A DNA stretch of 64,000 nt, taken from positions 124,001 to 188,000 of the forward strand of contig NZ_FTNI01000015.1 in NCBI RefSeq assembly GCF_900156315.1, read 5' to 3'. Shown one piece after another: positions 1 through 9,827 of this stretch. Each line of letters begins with the position of its first letter. The first letter of the stretch is position 1. Both the position numbers and the translations under genes were made by a program. Source of the stretch: Microbispora rosea. Its GTDB lineage: Bacteria > Actinomycetota > Actinomycetes > Streptosporangiales > Streptosporangiaceae. Below the pieces are notes generated by a model that searched no databases, was not told the origin of the DNA, and saw only the letters and a list, made by a program, of their open reading frames with translations.

Positions 1-1005
1 GATCGCGGTCTTGGCGAGAGCCGCCTTGCCCTCGTCCGGGCCGATGTTGCTGGCCGCGACGTTGAGGGGGATCTCCAGCGGCTGGCCGACCCCGAACTTC
101 TCGGCCTGCTCCTTGAGCTTGTCGTAGCCGACGTCCATGCCCATGATGGCGAACGGCGTGTTGCAGGAGATGGTGAGCGCCTGCACCAGCGTCGCCCGGC
201 CGCCGCACGACTCGCCGTGATAGTTGGGCAGCGAGATGCTCGTGCCCGGCAGCGGCAGCGAGTCGGGCGCGTCGACCTGCGTGTTCTCGTCGCGTGAGGT
301 GTCGTCGCTGAGGAAGGCCGCCGAGGTGACCGTCTTGAACGTGGACCCCGGGGCGAACGTCAGGTCGATGGCCCGGTCGAGCAGCGGTTTGTTGTCGTCC
401 TTGTCCAGCTTGTTGTACGCCGCGTTCACCTTGGCCTTGTTGACCTGGGCCAGCGGGTTCGGGTCGTACGACGGCACCGACACCATCGTCAGGATCTTGC
501 CGGTCTTCGGCTCCAGCGCGACGACCGCGCCGCGCTTGCCGGTGCCGGCGAGGTCCTTGTACGCGATCTCCTGGGCCTTGCTGTTCAGGGTGAGGTCGAC
601 GCTCGCGCCCTTGGCGGGCTTGCCGCTGACCATGTCGATGGCCCGGCGCACCACCAGGTCGGGGTGGCTGCCGTCGAGGTAGCGGTTCATGGCGGCCTCG
701 ATGCCCGAGGCGCTCTCCGGCGCGAACCAGCCGACCACGTGCGTGAACGGCTTGCCGAGCGGATACTCCCGCTCGAACCGGTACGTCTTGTCCCCGGTGT
801 CCACGGTCTTGGCGAGCGTCGTCTTGCCGTTGTCGGCCGTGATCCAGCCGCGGTCGATCGCATATCGGGCGTAGAAGCCCCTGACGTTGCGCGAGTCGGA
901 CCGCAGTCCGTCGGCCTTCACCGTGCCGATGTAGGTCACGTTGGCCATGAGCAGGCCGAACATGAGCAGGCAGGCCACGGAGACGCGCTTGAGCGTGCTG
1001 TTCAT
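1..1005 (-). CDS. pbpA: Penicillin-binding protein (PbpA-like), C-terminus beyond window
   Basis: Class B penicillin-binding protein, the transpeptidase partner of the downstream-overlapping RodA in peptidoglycan synthesis. The gene begins with ATG at 1005 and is still open at base 1, so 335 residues are visible and the C-terminal end is missing. An N-terminal membrane anchor (about residues 8-28) is followed by a dimerisation region and the transpeptidase domain. The acylation motif reads APGSTFKT and the second motif reads SCN, so the active site looks intact as far as it can be seen. Its start overlaps the rodA stop by 4 bp, giving translational coupling. The gene order matches the pstP-rodA-pbpA cluster of actinobacteria, where pknA/pknB normally follow. 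Confidence 0.93.
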   Translation of the reverse strand, partial: MNSTLKRVSVACLLMFGLLMANVTYIGTVKADGLRSDSRNVRGFYARYAIDRGWITADNGKTTLAKTVDTGDKTYRFEREYPLGKPFTHVVGWFAPESASGIEAAMNRYLDGSHPDLVVRRAIDMVSGKPAKGASVDLTLNSKAQEIAYKDLAGTGKRGAVVALEPKTGKILTMVSVPSYDPNPLAQVNKAKVNAAYNKLDKDDNKPLLDRAIDLTFAPGSTFKTVTSAAFLSDDTSRDENTQVDAPDSLPLPGTSISLPNYHGESCGGRATLVQALTISCNTPFAIMGMDVGYDKLKEQAEKFGVGQPLEIPLNVAASNIGPDEGKAALAKTAI

Positions 1006-2381
1006 CGCTGCATCACCTGTGTGAGCCCCTCGTCCTGGATCGCCTGCGGCGGCGGCCGGCGGGCCGCGTCGGACATCCGTACGAGCAGGGCGATGAGCAT
1101 CCAGTTGGCCAGCAGCGCCGAGCCTCCTGCGGACATGAACGGCGTCACGAGACCGGTCAGCGGGATGAGCCGGGTCACACCGCCGACGATGATGAAGATC
1201 TGCCAGGCGAGGATGAACGACAGGCCGCCCGCGAGCAGCTTGGTGAACGGGTCGCGGGCGGCCAGCGACGTGCGCAGCCCCCGCTCGACGATGAGCGCGT
1301 AAACCATGAGGATGGCCATCAGGCCGGTGAGGCCGAGTTCCTCGCCCGCCGCCGTGAAGATGAAGTCGGAGAACGACAGCGGGATCAGCCTGGGGTGACC
1401 CTGTCCGAGCCCGGTGCCGAGGATGCCGCCCGAGCCCATGGCGAACATGCCCTGCATGAGCTGGTAACTGCCGCCGCCCGCGTCGTAGAGCGCGGGGTCC
1501 TCCGCGTGCAGCCAGACGTTGAAGCGGGCCTCGACGTGACTGAAGACCTGCCCGGCGAGGAAGGCGCCGCCGACGAACAGCAGGATGCCGATGAGCACCC
1601 AGGAGGTGCGCTGGGTGGCGATGTAGAGCATCGCGATGAACGCGCCGAACAGCAGCAGCGAGGTCCCGAGGTCCTTCTCCAGGACCAGTGTGGCGATCGC
1701 GAAGCCCCAGGTGATGAGCACGGGACCGAGGTCGCGGGCGCGGGGGAGGTCGATGAACAGCAGTCGGCGGCCGGCGAGGGCGAGCACGTCGCGCTTGGCG
1801 ACGAGGTAGCCCGCGAAGAAGACGACCAGGGCCAGCTTGGCGAACTCGCCGGGCTGGATCGAGAACCCGCCGATGCGGATCCAGATCTTGGCGCCCTGGA
1901 CCTCGCTCAGCGACCCGGGCAGCAGCGCCGGGATGGCCATCAGCACCACGCCGACGAATCCGGCGGTGTAGGTGAGGCGCTGCAAGGTGCGGTGGTCCTT
2001 CAACACGATCAGAGTCGCGGAGAACATCACCACGCCGAGCGCCGTCCACATGAGCTGGTTCGTGGCGGACGCGCCCGCCTGCCCGGACAGCTCGATCCGG
2101 TAGATCATCACCAGACCGATGCCGTTCACCAGCGTCACGAGGGGAAGCAGAAGGGGGTCGGCCCACGGTGCCCACTTGGCCAGCACCAGGTAGGCCGCGA
2201 GCATCAGACCGCCGAGGCCGAGGCCGTAGCCGAGCATGCCGGACGGGACCTTGCCGTTGATCCCGAGCCCGACGCCGGCGTACGCGCCCATCACGATCAG
2301 CACGGCGAAGGCGAGCATGCCCAGCTGGGCGCCGCGCCGCTTCGCGGTCATCGGTACGGGCGTGGCTTCGACAGCAGTCAC
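1002..2381 (-). CDS. rodA: RodA/FtsW/SpoVE-family peptidoglycan glycosyltransferase
   Basis: A 459-residue polytopic SEDS protein that polymerises lipid II into glycan strands at the membrane. About eleven hydrophobic helices can be traced. Family signatures include the stretch IQPGEFAKLALV, the EKDLGTSLL segment with the conserved acidic residue, and a C-terminal block reading TPFMSAGGSALLA. The start is GTG at 2381, overlapping the upstream phosphatase stop by 4 bp, and the gene itself overlaps pbpA by 4 bp. The operon order places it with its PBP partner and under FHA/Ser-Thr kinase control. Confidence 0.95.
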   Translation of the reverse strand: MTAVEATPVPMTAKRRGAQLGMLAFAVLIVMGAYAGVGLGINGKVPSGMLGYGLGLGGLMLAAYLVLAKWAPWADPLLLPLVTLVNGIGLVMIYRIELSGQAGASATNQLMWTALGVVMFSATLIVLKDHRTLQRLTYTAGFVGVVLMAIPALLPGSLSEVQGAKIWIRIGGFSIQPGEFAKLALVVFFAGYLVAKRDVLALAGRRLLFIDLPRARDLGPVLITWGFAIATLVLEKDLGTSLLLFGAFIAMLYIATQRTSWVLIGILLFVGGAFLAGQVFSHVEARFNVWLHAEDPALYDAGGGSYQLMQGMFAMGSGGILGTGLGQGHPRLIPLSFSDFIFTAAGEELGLTGLMAILMVYALIVERGLRTSLAARDPFTKLLAGGLSFILAWQIFIIVGGVTRLIPLTGLVTPFMSAGGSALLANWMLIALLVRMSDAARRPPPQAIQDEGLTQVMQR

Positions 2382-3652
2382 TTACTGGACCTCGTGGGGG
2401 TCGGCGTCGACTTGGCGTCCGCCGTGGGCGTCGCCGAGTCGCCGAAGCTCTTGATCCTGGATATCCCGGCCTGCAGGTCGTCGACCGGGATGCCGCTGCG
2501 GACCTGGTCCTGCTGCACCGCCGGCAGCGACGAGACGCGGAGGTGGTCGGTGTAGGCGACCTTCTTGAAGGACACCGGCCCGACCTCCGCGTCGACGCCC
2601 TGGAAGACGACCAGCTCGTCCCCCTTGGCGCCTATGTAGAACTGGCTCTGGGTCCACTGGTAGCCGAAGTAGCCGCCGACCCCGAGCGCGGCGGCGACGA
2701 CCAGCACCCCGACGGCCACTTTCGGGCCCGATCGGCTTTTGCGCGAACGCCGCGCGGAGGCCTGGGCCTCGCGCGCGGGTTCGTCGTCCAGGTCGTCGTC
2801 GATGATCACGGGTTGGGGCGCGGTGACGGTCGTGGCCCGGCCTGCGGGGGTGTCGGGCGGCGCCGAGCGGGCCCGGCCGGAGCCGGCCGCACCGACGACC
2901 GCCGCCGTCCCCAGGGGCGGCTGCAGGTCGTCCACCTCGACCACGTCGGCGACCACACAGGTGATGTTGTCCGGCCCGCCGCCTCGGTTGGCGAGGTCGA
3001 TGAGCTGCCGGACGACGTCCTCGGGATCGTCGATCGTGCTCAGGGTGTGGTGCAGGGTCTCGGCGCTGACCACGGTGGACAGGCCGTCCGAGCACAGCAG
3101 GTAACGGTCGCCCACCTGGGCCTCCCGGTCCTGCAGGTCGGGATCGACCTCGCCGCTTCCGTCCAGCGCGCGCAGCAGGATCGAGCGCTGGGGATGGTTG
3201 GCGGCCTCCTCCTGGGTGATCCGCCCGTCGTCCACCAGTGACTGCACCAGCGTGTGGTCGTGCGTGATCTGGTACAGCTCGCCGTTCCTGAGCAGGTACG
3301 CCCGGGAGTCGCCCACATGGACCAGGGCGAAGCGTGAGCCGCTCCAGAGCATCGCGGTGAGGGTGGTGCCCATGCCCTTGAGGCTCGGGTCCCGGGCCAC
3401 CATCGCGTGCAGCTGGTGGTTGGCGTCCCGGACCGCCGCCTCGATGGTGCTGAGCAGGTCACCGCCGAAGGCGTCCCGGTCGAGGGACGACAGTGCGGCG
3501 ATGGCGACCGAACTGGCCACCTCGCCGTGGGCATGCCCGCCCATGCCGTCTGCGACGGCCAGCAGGCGGCCGCTGGCGTACGCCGAGTCCTCGTTGCCTT
3601 CACGGAGGAGCCCGACGTCCGAGCGAGCGGCGTAGCGGAGTGCGATGGTCAT
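2378..3652 (-). CDS. pstP: PP2C-family Ser/Thr phosphatase (PstP-like) with one TM segment
   Basis: A metal-dependent PP2C phosphatase that would reverse Ser/Thr kinase phosphorylation of cell-wall and division proteins. The 424-residue protein has a cytoplasmic PP2C domain at about 5-240. The metal-binding motifs are DGMGGH (35-40), HVGDSRAY (112-119), CSDGLS (187-192) and GGPDNIT (225-231). A juxtamembrane linker, a single TM helix (about 311-331) and a ~90-residue extracytoplasmic tail follow. I chose ATG 3652 because it overlaps the fhaB stop (ATGA) and begins the PP2C fold; the reading frame stays open further upstream but only antisense to fhaB. The extracellular tail lacks recognisable catalytic features. 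Confidence 0.93.
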   Translation of the reverse strand: MTIALRYAARSDVGLLREGNEDSAYASGRLLAVADGMGGHAHGEVASSVAIAALSSLDRDAFGGDLLSTIEAAVRDANHQLHAMVARDPSLKGMGTTLTAMLWSGSRFALVHVGDSRAYLLRNGELYQITHDHTLVQSLVDDGRITQEEAANHPQRSILLRALDGSGEVDPDLQDREAQVGDRYLLCSDGLSTVVSAETLHHTLSTIDDPEDVVRQLIDLANRGGGPDNITCVVADVVEVDDLQPPLGTAAVVGAAGSGRARSAPPDTPAGRATTVTAPQPVIIDDDLDDEPAREAQASARRSRKSRSGPKVAVGVLVVAAALGVGGYFGYQWTQSQFYIGAKGDELVVFQGVDAEVGPVSFKKVAYTDHLRVSSLPAVQQDQVRSGIPVDDLQAGISRIKSFGDSATPTADAKSTPTPTRSSK

Positions 3653-4113
3653 TTGCGCAATTCGATGACGGTCTTGCCGATGCGGATCGGAACTCCGAGG
3701 GGCACCGGGGTCGGGCGGGTCACTTTCGAGCGTTCGAGGAACGTGCCGTTGGTGGATCCGAGGTCTTCCACGATCCACTGGCCGTCCTGAGGAAAGAGCC
3801 GGGCGTGCCGGCTCGAAGCGTAGTCGTCGCTGAGAACCAGCGTGGCGTCGTTCGCCCGGCCGATGGTGATTGGCGTCTCCGTGAGGTTGATGATGGTCCC
3901 TTGCAGGGGGCCACCGGTGACGATCAGCTGGCGGGGTTCGCCCTTTTTGGGCTTGGAAACCGATCGGGGCTGCTTGACCGGTTTGCGTGCGGGCGCGGGA
4001 GCCGTACGCGGACCGAACAGGTCTGTCCGGATGACGCCGACCGCGGCGATCACGAAGAACCACAGCACCGCCAGGAAGGCGAGCCGGATCAGCAGCAGCG
4101 TTAGCTCGGACAT
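3649..4113 (-). CDS. fhaB: FHA-domain membrane protein (FhaB/FipA-type)
   Basis: A 154-residue protein with an N-terminal TM helix (about residues 4-27), a basic linker, and one forkhead-associated domain (about 62-152) that binds phosphothreonine. The FHA signatures are IGRAND, SSRHARL and DLGSTNGTF, so the Gly-Arg, Ser, Arg-His and Asn residues needed for phosphopeptide binding are present. It starts at ATG 4113, 17 bp after the fhaA stop, and overlaps the phosphatase by 4 bp. It probably acts as a membrane-tethered reader of phosphorylation by the PknA/PknB kinases expected beyond the window edge. Confidence 0.92.
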   Translation of the reverse strand: MSELTLLLIRLAFLAVLWFFVIAAVGVIRTDLFGPRTAPAPARKPVKQPRSVSKPKKGEPRQLIVTGGPLQGTIINLTETPITIGRANDATLVLSDDYASSRHARLFPQDGQWIVEDLGSTNGTFLERSKVTRPTPVPLGVPIRIGKTVIELRK

Positions 4114-4130
4114 GGACCGTTTGTCTACCT

Positions 4131-4895
4131 CTAATCGCGCCTGAAAACCAGTGTCGTGCGGCCGAGCGTCACCCTCGTCCCGTCCTGCATCTCGATCCTG
4201 CGGATCGGCTGGCCGTTGATGAAGGTGCCGTTGGTCGAGCCCAGATCCACGAGCACGACCTGCGGCCCTTCCACTCTTAGCTCGGCATGATGCCGTGATA
4301 CGCCGGGATCCACCAGCCGAAGATCACAATCGGTTCCGCGGCCCAGCAAAGTGACCGGCGTGGTCAGCTCGTACGAGCGCTGGCCCTGGGGGTCGTCCTG
4401 CGTGGAGACGAGCAGCCTGGGACGGCCCTGGAACGCGCTGGGCCGGCCGGCCGGCACGTCGCTCGGCGGCTGACGGATCTCGTCCTGCTCGACCGTGGCG
4501 CCCCGGATCACACCCGACCGGATGCGGAAGAGCCCGACCGCGAGGTCGTCTGCGGTCTCGAAACGCACCCGCACCGGCCCGACGAACGAATAGCCCTGCT
4601 CCTTGGCGTACTCCCGTGCGAGAGTGGCGAGCTCGTGGCTGATGCTGTCGGCGTACACCTCCAGCCGCTCGCTGTCGGTCGTCGACAGCTCCACCACGAA
4701 GTCGTTCGGCACGAGCGTGCGACCCTGAGCGACGATCGCGGCGCGCTCGTCCATCTCCCTCTGCACGGCGCTGGCGACCTCGACCGGCTGGAGATCGGAC
4801 TTGAACGCCCGCGCGAAGGCACCTTCAACCAACCCTTCGAGCCTGCGCTCGAAGCGCTGAAGGACTCCCACCGGATCCCTCCCTTCCATTGCCAC
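4131..4895 (-). CDS. fhaA: DUF3662 + FHA protein (FhaA-type)
   Basis: First gene of the cell-wall operon, 254 residues. The N-terminal half (about 7-120) is the DUF3662/FhaA_N domain that contacts MviN/MurJ-like partners in mycobacteria, with the typical PNDFVVELS segment. The C-terminal FHA domain (about 175-250) has LLGRGTDCDL, VSRHHAE and DLGSTNGTFING. The linker is short compared with mycobacterial FhaA, which carries a long disordered segment. The start is GTG 4895 or ATG 4889; neither has a strong ribosome site, so the choice is open by two residues. Confidence 0.92.
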   Translation of the reverse strand: MAMEGRDPVGVLQRFERRLEGLVEGAFARAFKSDLQPVEVASAVQREMDERAAIVAQGRTLVPNDFVVELSTTDSERLEVYADSISHELATLAREYAKEQGYSFVGPVRVRFETADDLAVGLFRIRSGVIRGATVEQDEIRQPPSDVPAGRPSAFQGRPRLLVSTQDDPQGQRSYELTTPVTLLGRGTDCDLRLVDPGVSRHHAELRVEGPQVVLVDLGSTNGTFINGQPIRRIEMQDGTRVTLGRTTLVFRRD

Positions 4896-5028
4896 TATGG
4901 TCGCGACCGCTCCGGTGCTGCACTGAGCCCCTTCGCATCGTCGTTTAGAAGGATCGTATCCGGGTTCGTAAGCACGGGCGGATACGTGCTAACCTTTCCA
5001 GGCACCCAGAGATGGGGGTCAACCGCAA

Positions 5029-5111
5029 GGGCAAGTGGCGGAATGGCAGACGCGCACGGTTCAGGTCCGTGTGTCCGAAAGGACGTGGGGGTTCAACTCC
5101 CCCCTTGCCCA
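5029..5111 (+). tRNA. tRNA-Leu (anticodon CAG)
   Basis: Class II cloverleaf. The 7-bp acceptor is GGGCAAG with CTTGCCC and the discriminator is A. The anticodon stem CACGG/CCGTG encloses the loop TTCAGGT, giving CAG. The variable arm is GTCCGAAAGGAC, and the T-arm is GGGGG-TTCAACT-CCCCC. The 3' CCA is not encoded. It is followed at once by a terminator-like hairpin that opens a tandem repeat array. Confidence 0.96.
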
Positions 5112-5120
5112 CGAGAAAGC

Positions 5121-5170
5121 AGCCTCGTGTGGTCGGAAGCGAAGCTTCCCACCCGTGAGGCTTTCTCTTT
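5121..5170 (+). terminator. Nested hairpin terminator after tRNA-Leu
   Basis: Outer stem AGCCTC (5121-5126) pairs with GAGGCT (5157-5162). Inner stem GGAAGC/GCTTCC with a GAA loop lies at 5135-5149. The T-rich run CTTTCTCTTT follows the outer arm, as expected for intrinsic termination of the tRNA transcript. It is the first unit of the repeat array described next. Confidence 0.7.
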
Positions 5171-5434
5171 GTCTCGCCCAGGGGGGCAACCCCCTGGAAC
5201 CCCCGGGTAGACGGGCAGCCTCGTGTGATCGGAAGCAGAGCTTCCCCTCCGCGGGGCTTTCTTTTTGGGCCAAGAGTGGCAACCCCCCGGGACCTCCGAG
5301 CAGGCGAGCGGCCTCGTCCGGCCGGAAGAAAATCTTCCGCCCGGCGGGGTTCTTTCTTTGCACCGGGGAGGGGGATCACTCCCTGCGGCCCCCGGCCAGA
5401 CGGGTGGCCTCGCCTGATCGCAAGCGAAGCGTCC
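5121..5434 (+). repeat. Tandem ~95-bp hairpin repeats downstream of tRNA-Leu
   Basis: Four diverged units whose inner hairpins begin at 5135, 5231, 5324 and 5420, giving periods of 96, 93 and 96 bp. Each unit has a CCTCG box, a small hairpin, a GC-rich arm, a T-rich stretch and, in the first unit, a second GC hairpin (5180-5197). The small hairpins read GGAAGC-GAA-GCTTCC, GGAAGC-AGA-GCTTCC and GGAAGA-AAA-TCTTCC; the fourth is degenerate. The third has exchanged both bases of a pair, which points to selection on structure. No coding gene is convincing in 5112-5750, although open frames exist because the periods are multiples of three. Confidence 0.8.
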
Positions 5435-5750
5435 ACGTCCGGCCTCCCCTCCCGGCCCGTACGGCACGGGCACTCCTGGCGATGTCGCGGCGGGGGCCCA
5501 GAAGATCGGGGCCCCTCCGTCGCGCACTGCACATTCTCAGGAGACCGCCTTTCAAACCACTTTCCCCGCGCTTGCAGGGGGTGATCTTTACCCTCTGTCC
5601 CAGTTCGTGGGCGCAGACGTCTCGCAGTGGGAGATTTCCGGGGACATCGCGGGCGCCGGGGCGGGGCCGTGCCGCCCCGTGCTGCCCCGTGCTGCCCCGT
5701 GCCGCCCCGGGTCGGCGCGCCCGCTGACGCGGCGGGCGCGCCGCTTCCCG

Positions 5751-6763
5751 TCAGGCGGCGAGCAGTTCGCCGACCAGAGTGGTGAGATCGATCACACCGA
5801 CGGGTGTGCCGCCGGCGTCCGTGACGAGCCCGAGCTGCGCGCGGGCCTCCTGCAGCAGGGTCACGGCGTCGGAGATCGTGGTGTCCTTCGCCATGCGGGG
5901 GGCGGGAGTCGCGAGCTCGCCGGCCCTGCGTCCCGGCTGGAGGACCGCGTCGCGCACGTGGAGCACGCCGACCACGTCGTCGGGGGTTGTCGTGTGCGCG
6001 ACGACCAGCATGCGCAGGCTCCCGCCGTGCGCGGCCGTCCGGCGGACGAGCAGGTCGTCGGCGTTCACGGGCACCGAGGGCGCGTCGCCGACGGGCACCA
6101 TCAGCCGCTCGACCGGCTGGGAGTGGACCCGCAGGGCGCGGGTGAGAAGGTCGTGCTCGTCGCGGTCGAGCATGCCCATCCGGCCCGACTCCGCGACCAG
6201 CATGGCGAGCTGCCGGGGTGTGCGGGTGGTGGCCAGCTCGTCGCGGGGCCGCACGCCGGCCAGCCGCAGGATGCCGTTGGTCAGCGCGTTCAGCAGGGCC
6301 AGGATCGGGCGGACGACCCAGGCGAAGCCGCGGAACGGCAGCGCCAGCCCCATCGCGGCACGCTCGGGCCGCGTGAGCGCCAGCGACTTGGGCGCCATCT
6401 CGCCGACGACCATGTGGAGGAACGTCACCAGGGCGAGCGCCACGACGTACGCCACGGGCGTGCGCAGCGACTCCGGCAGCAGCGTGAGGACCGGCTCCAT
6501 CAGGTGCTCGATGGAGGGCTCGGCGACCATGCCGAGGCCGAGGGAGGCCAGGGTGATGCCGAGCTGCGCCCCGGCGAGCATGAGCGACAGCTCGCGTCCG
6601 CCCCTGACCGCGGCGCGGGCCGTGACCTTGGCCAGCATGCCGCCGTGGACGGCGATCTCCTCCAGCCGGTGGCGGCGGGCGGAGACCAGGGCGAACTCGG
6701 CCGCGACGAAGAACCCGTTGACGGCGAGCAGGACGACGCCGAGCAGGACGCCGGTGAGAGAAC

Positions 6764-6767
<4 letters not shown>
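5751..6767 (-). CDS. CNNM/HlyC-CorC family membrane protein (hemolysin family)
   Basis: A 338-residue protein with an N-terminal CNNM (DUF21) membrane domain (about 1-180, four hydrophobic helices) beginning with a FFVAAEFAL motif, and a cytoplasmic CBS-pair region (about 205-335). The C-terminal CorC_HlyC domain of longer relatives is absent. The family is linked to Mg2+/divalent-cation efflux. The start is set at ATG 6767 because this overlaps the stop of the upstream paralogue by 4 bp; the longer open frame lacks family similarity. The pair of paralogues may form a heteromeric transporter. Confidence 0.88.
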
Positions 6768-8248
<1,481 letters not shown>

Positions 8249-8338
8249 CGGGCGGCCGCCGTGCGATCATGAGATCCCGTGCTGGTGCACGGGCAGGTAC
8301 TCCAGGGGTCCGGAACGGACACGACGATCCTTTCGCGT

Positions 8339-8352
8339 GGTGGTATACCACC
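8339..8352. promoter_or_regulatory. Perfect 14-bp palindrome in divergent promoter region
   Basis: GGTGGTATACCACC is a perfect inverted repeat in the 254-bp gap between the divergent CNNM operon (starts at 8248) and the LCP gene (starts at 8503). Position and symmetry fit an operator for a dimeric regulator such as a GntR- or TetR-type protein. The regulator is not identified. Confidence 0.45.
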
Positions 8353-8502
8353 GTAACGGCTGGAATCTCTCCTGTGTTTCCCAGCAGCCTTTACTGACTG
8401 CTTAGAGGACGTCTGGGTACCGTGAAGACGGGGGCGCAGCGGTAAAGACTTCCGCCGCTGCGGACAAAGCAGTCGCAAGGACGCTGAGGGCTGGGGGTTC
8501 AG

Positions 8503-9756
8503 GTGGCCGACGAGGACGAGGCGACCCGTGCGTACCGGCGCGCGGCCCGGCCACCGGCGGCTCCGCCACCGGCGGCCCAGCCCATGCCCGGCCCGCCTCA
8601 GACGGCCGCTCCGGCAGGGTCCGGCAGGGAGGACACGGTCCCCCGCGCCCGGTCCAAGGTGTACGGCAAGCCGCGCTCCGGCGACAGCCCGGTCCGTCCG
8701 CTCGGCGGGAACAGGCACGAGGCCGGAGACCGGGCAGGCGCCCCGCACGGCGGGGGCGGCGGGCCGACGGGCCGCGACGGGTCCGTACGCGGCGGCGGAC
8801 GCGGGCCGCGACGGACGGGCAGGATCGTCCTGCGGGTCGTCGTCGTGGTGGTCGTGCTCCTGCTCGTCGCCGCCGTCGCCGGATATTTCTGGATCGGGTC
8901 CCGGCTGAAGCCGGTCGAGTCGTTGACCGACTACGACGGACGGCCCGCCGAGACACCGGGCCAGGACTGGCTGCTGGTCGGGTCGGACAGCCGGGCGGGC
9001 CTGACGGCCGCGCAGCGCAAGAAGCTGGCCACCGGAAAGGCGGTCGGCAAGCGCACCGACACGATGATGCTGCTGCACATCCCCGAGAGCGGCCGGCCGA
9101 CCCTGGTCAGCCTGCCCCGTGACTCGTACGTCCCCGTCGAGGGGCACGGCAGCACCAAGCTCAACGCGGCCTACGCCTTCGGCGGGCCGAAGCTGCTGGC
9201 CAAGACGGTCGAGCGGGTGACGGGCATCAGGATCGACCACTACATGGAGATCGGCTTCGGCGGGTTCGTCGGCATCGTGGACGCGGTCGGCGGGGTCAAC
9301 ATCTGCGTGAAGCAGGACATCAAGGACCCGAAGGCCGGGATCAACCTGAAGAAGGGCTGCCAGGACATGGACGGCGGCACGGCGCTCGGCTATGTCCGCA
9401 CCCGGGCCACCGGCGCCATCCCGGACTTCGAGCGCACCCAGCGGCAGCGTCAGTTCTTCTCGGCCGTCGTCCAGAAGGCCGCGAGCCCCGGCACGCTGAT
9501 CAATCCGTTCACCTCGGTCCCGCTGGCGCTGAGCGCGGCCGACTCGGTCGCCGTCGATCCCGGCACCGGCCTGTTCGACCTGCTGTCGGTCGGCATGGCG
9601 ATGCGCGAGGGGCCGGTCGCCACCGCCGTGCCGATCGGCTCGCTGCCGACGATCGGCGGCCAGGCGGTGGTCAAGTGGGACACCCAGAAGGCGCTGCGCC
9701 TGTTCGAGGCGCTCGCCGCCGACAAGCAGGTGCCCAAGGACGTCATCACCAAGTAG
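8503..9756 (+). CDS. LytR-CpsA-Psr (LCP) family ligase
   Basis: Attaches anionic or glycan polymers from a lipid carrier to peptidoglycan outside the membrane. The 417 residues comprise a ~105-residue Pro/Gly/Arg-rich cytoplasmic tail, one TM helix (107-130) and an LCP domain (about 150-345). Typical LCP residues are present: DSRAG, KRTDTMMLLHIP, SLPRDSYV, KLNAAYAFGG, and the YVRTRATGAIPDFERTQRQR block that binds the polyprenyl pyrophosphate. The LytR_C domain is missing. The start is GTG 8503. Its long basic tail is typical of actinobacterial LCP proteins. Confidence 0.92.
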   Translation: MADEDEATRAYRRAARPPAAPPPAAQPMPGPPQTAAPAGSGREDTVPRARSKVYGKPRSGDSPVRPLGGNRHEAGDRAGAPHGGGGGPTGRDGSVRGGGRGPRRTGRIVLRVVVVVVVLLLVAAVAGYFWIGSRLKPVESLTDYDGRPAETPGQDWLLVGSDSRAGLTAAQRKKLATGKAVGKRTDTMMLLHIPESGRPTLVSLPRDSYVPVEGHGSTKLNAAYAFGGPKLLAKTVERVTGIRIDHYMEIGFGGFVGIVDAVGGVNICVKQDIKDPKAGINLKKGCQDMDGGTALGYVRTRATGAIPDFERTQRQRQFFSAVVQKAASPGTLINPFTSVPLALSAADSVAVDPGTGLFDLLSVGMAMREGPVATAVPIGSLPTIGGQAVVKWDTQKALRLFEALAADKQVPKDVITK

Positions 9757-9781
9757 GCCGTCGTCCCCGCGTGGGGGCACC

Positions 9782-9820
9782 GCCGCTCGCGCGGCGCACG
9801 ACGTGCGCGGCACGAGCGGC
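9782..9820. terminator. Bidirectional hairpin between convergent genes
   Basis: Outer arms GCCGCTCG (9782-9789) and CGAGCGGC (9813-9820) enclose an inner CGCAC-GAC-GTGCG hairpin. It sits between the convergent LCP and GPP34 genes and could terminate both. There is no clear T run. Confidence 0.5.
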
Positions 9821-9827
9821 AGGGGGG

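Noticed and set aside
5035-5727. 230-aa open frame with a 31-residue repeat starting inside tRNA-Leu
   Set aside because: It begins within the tRNA and the peptide repeat simply mirrors the hairpin array, whose period is a multiple of three. The conserved signal is base pairing, not protein sequence.
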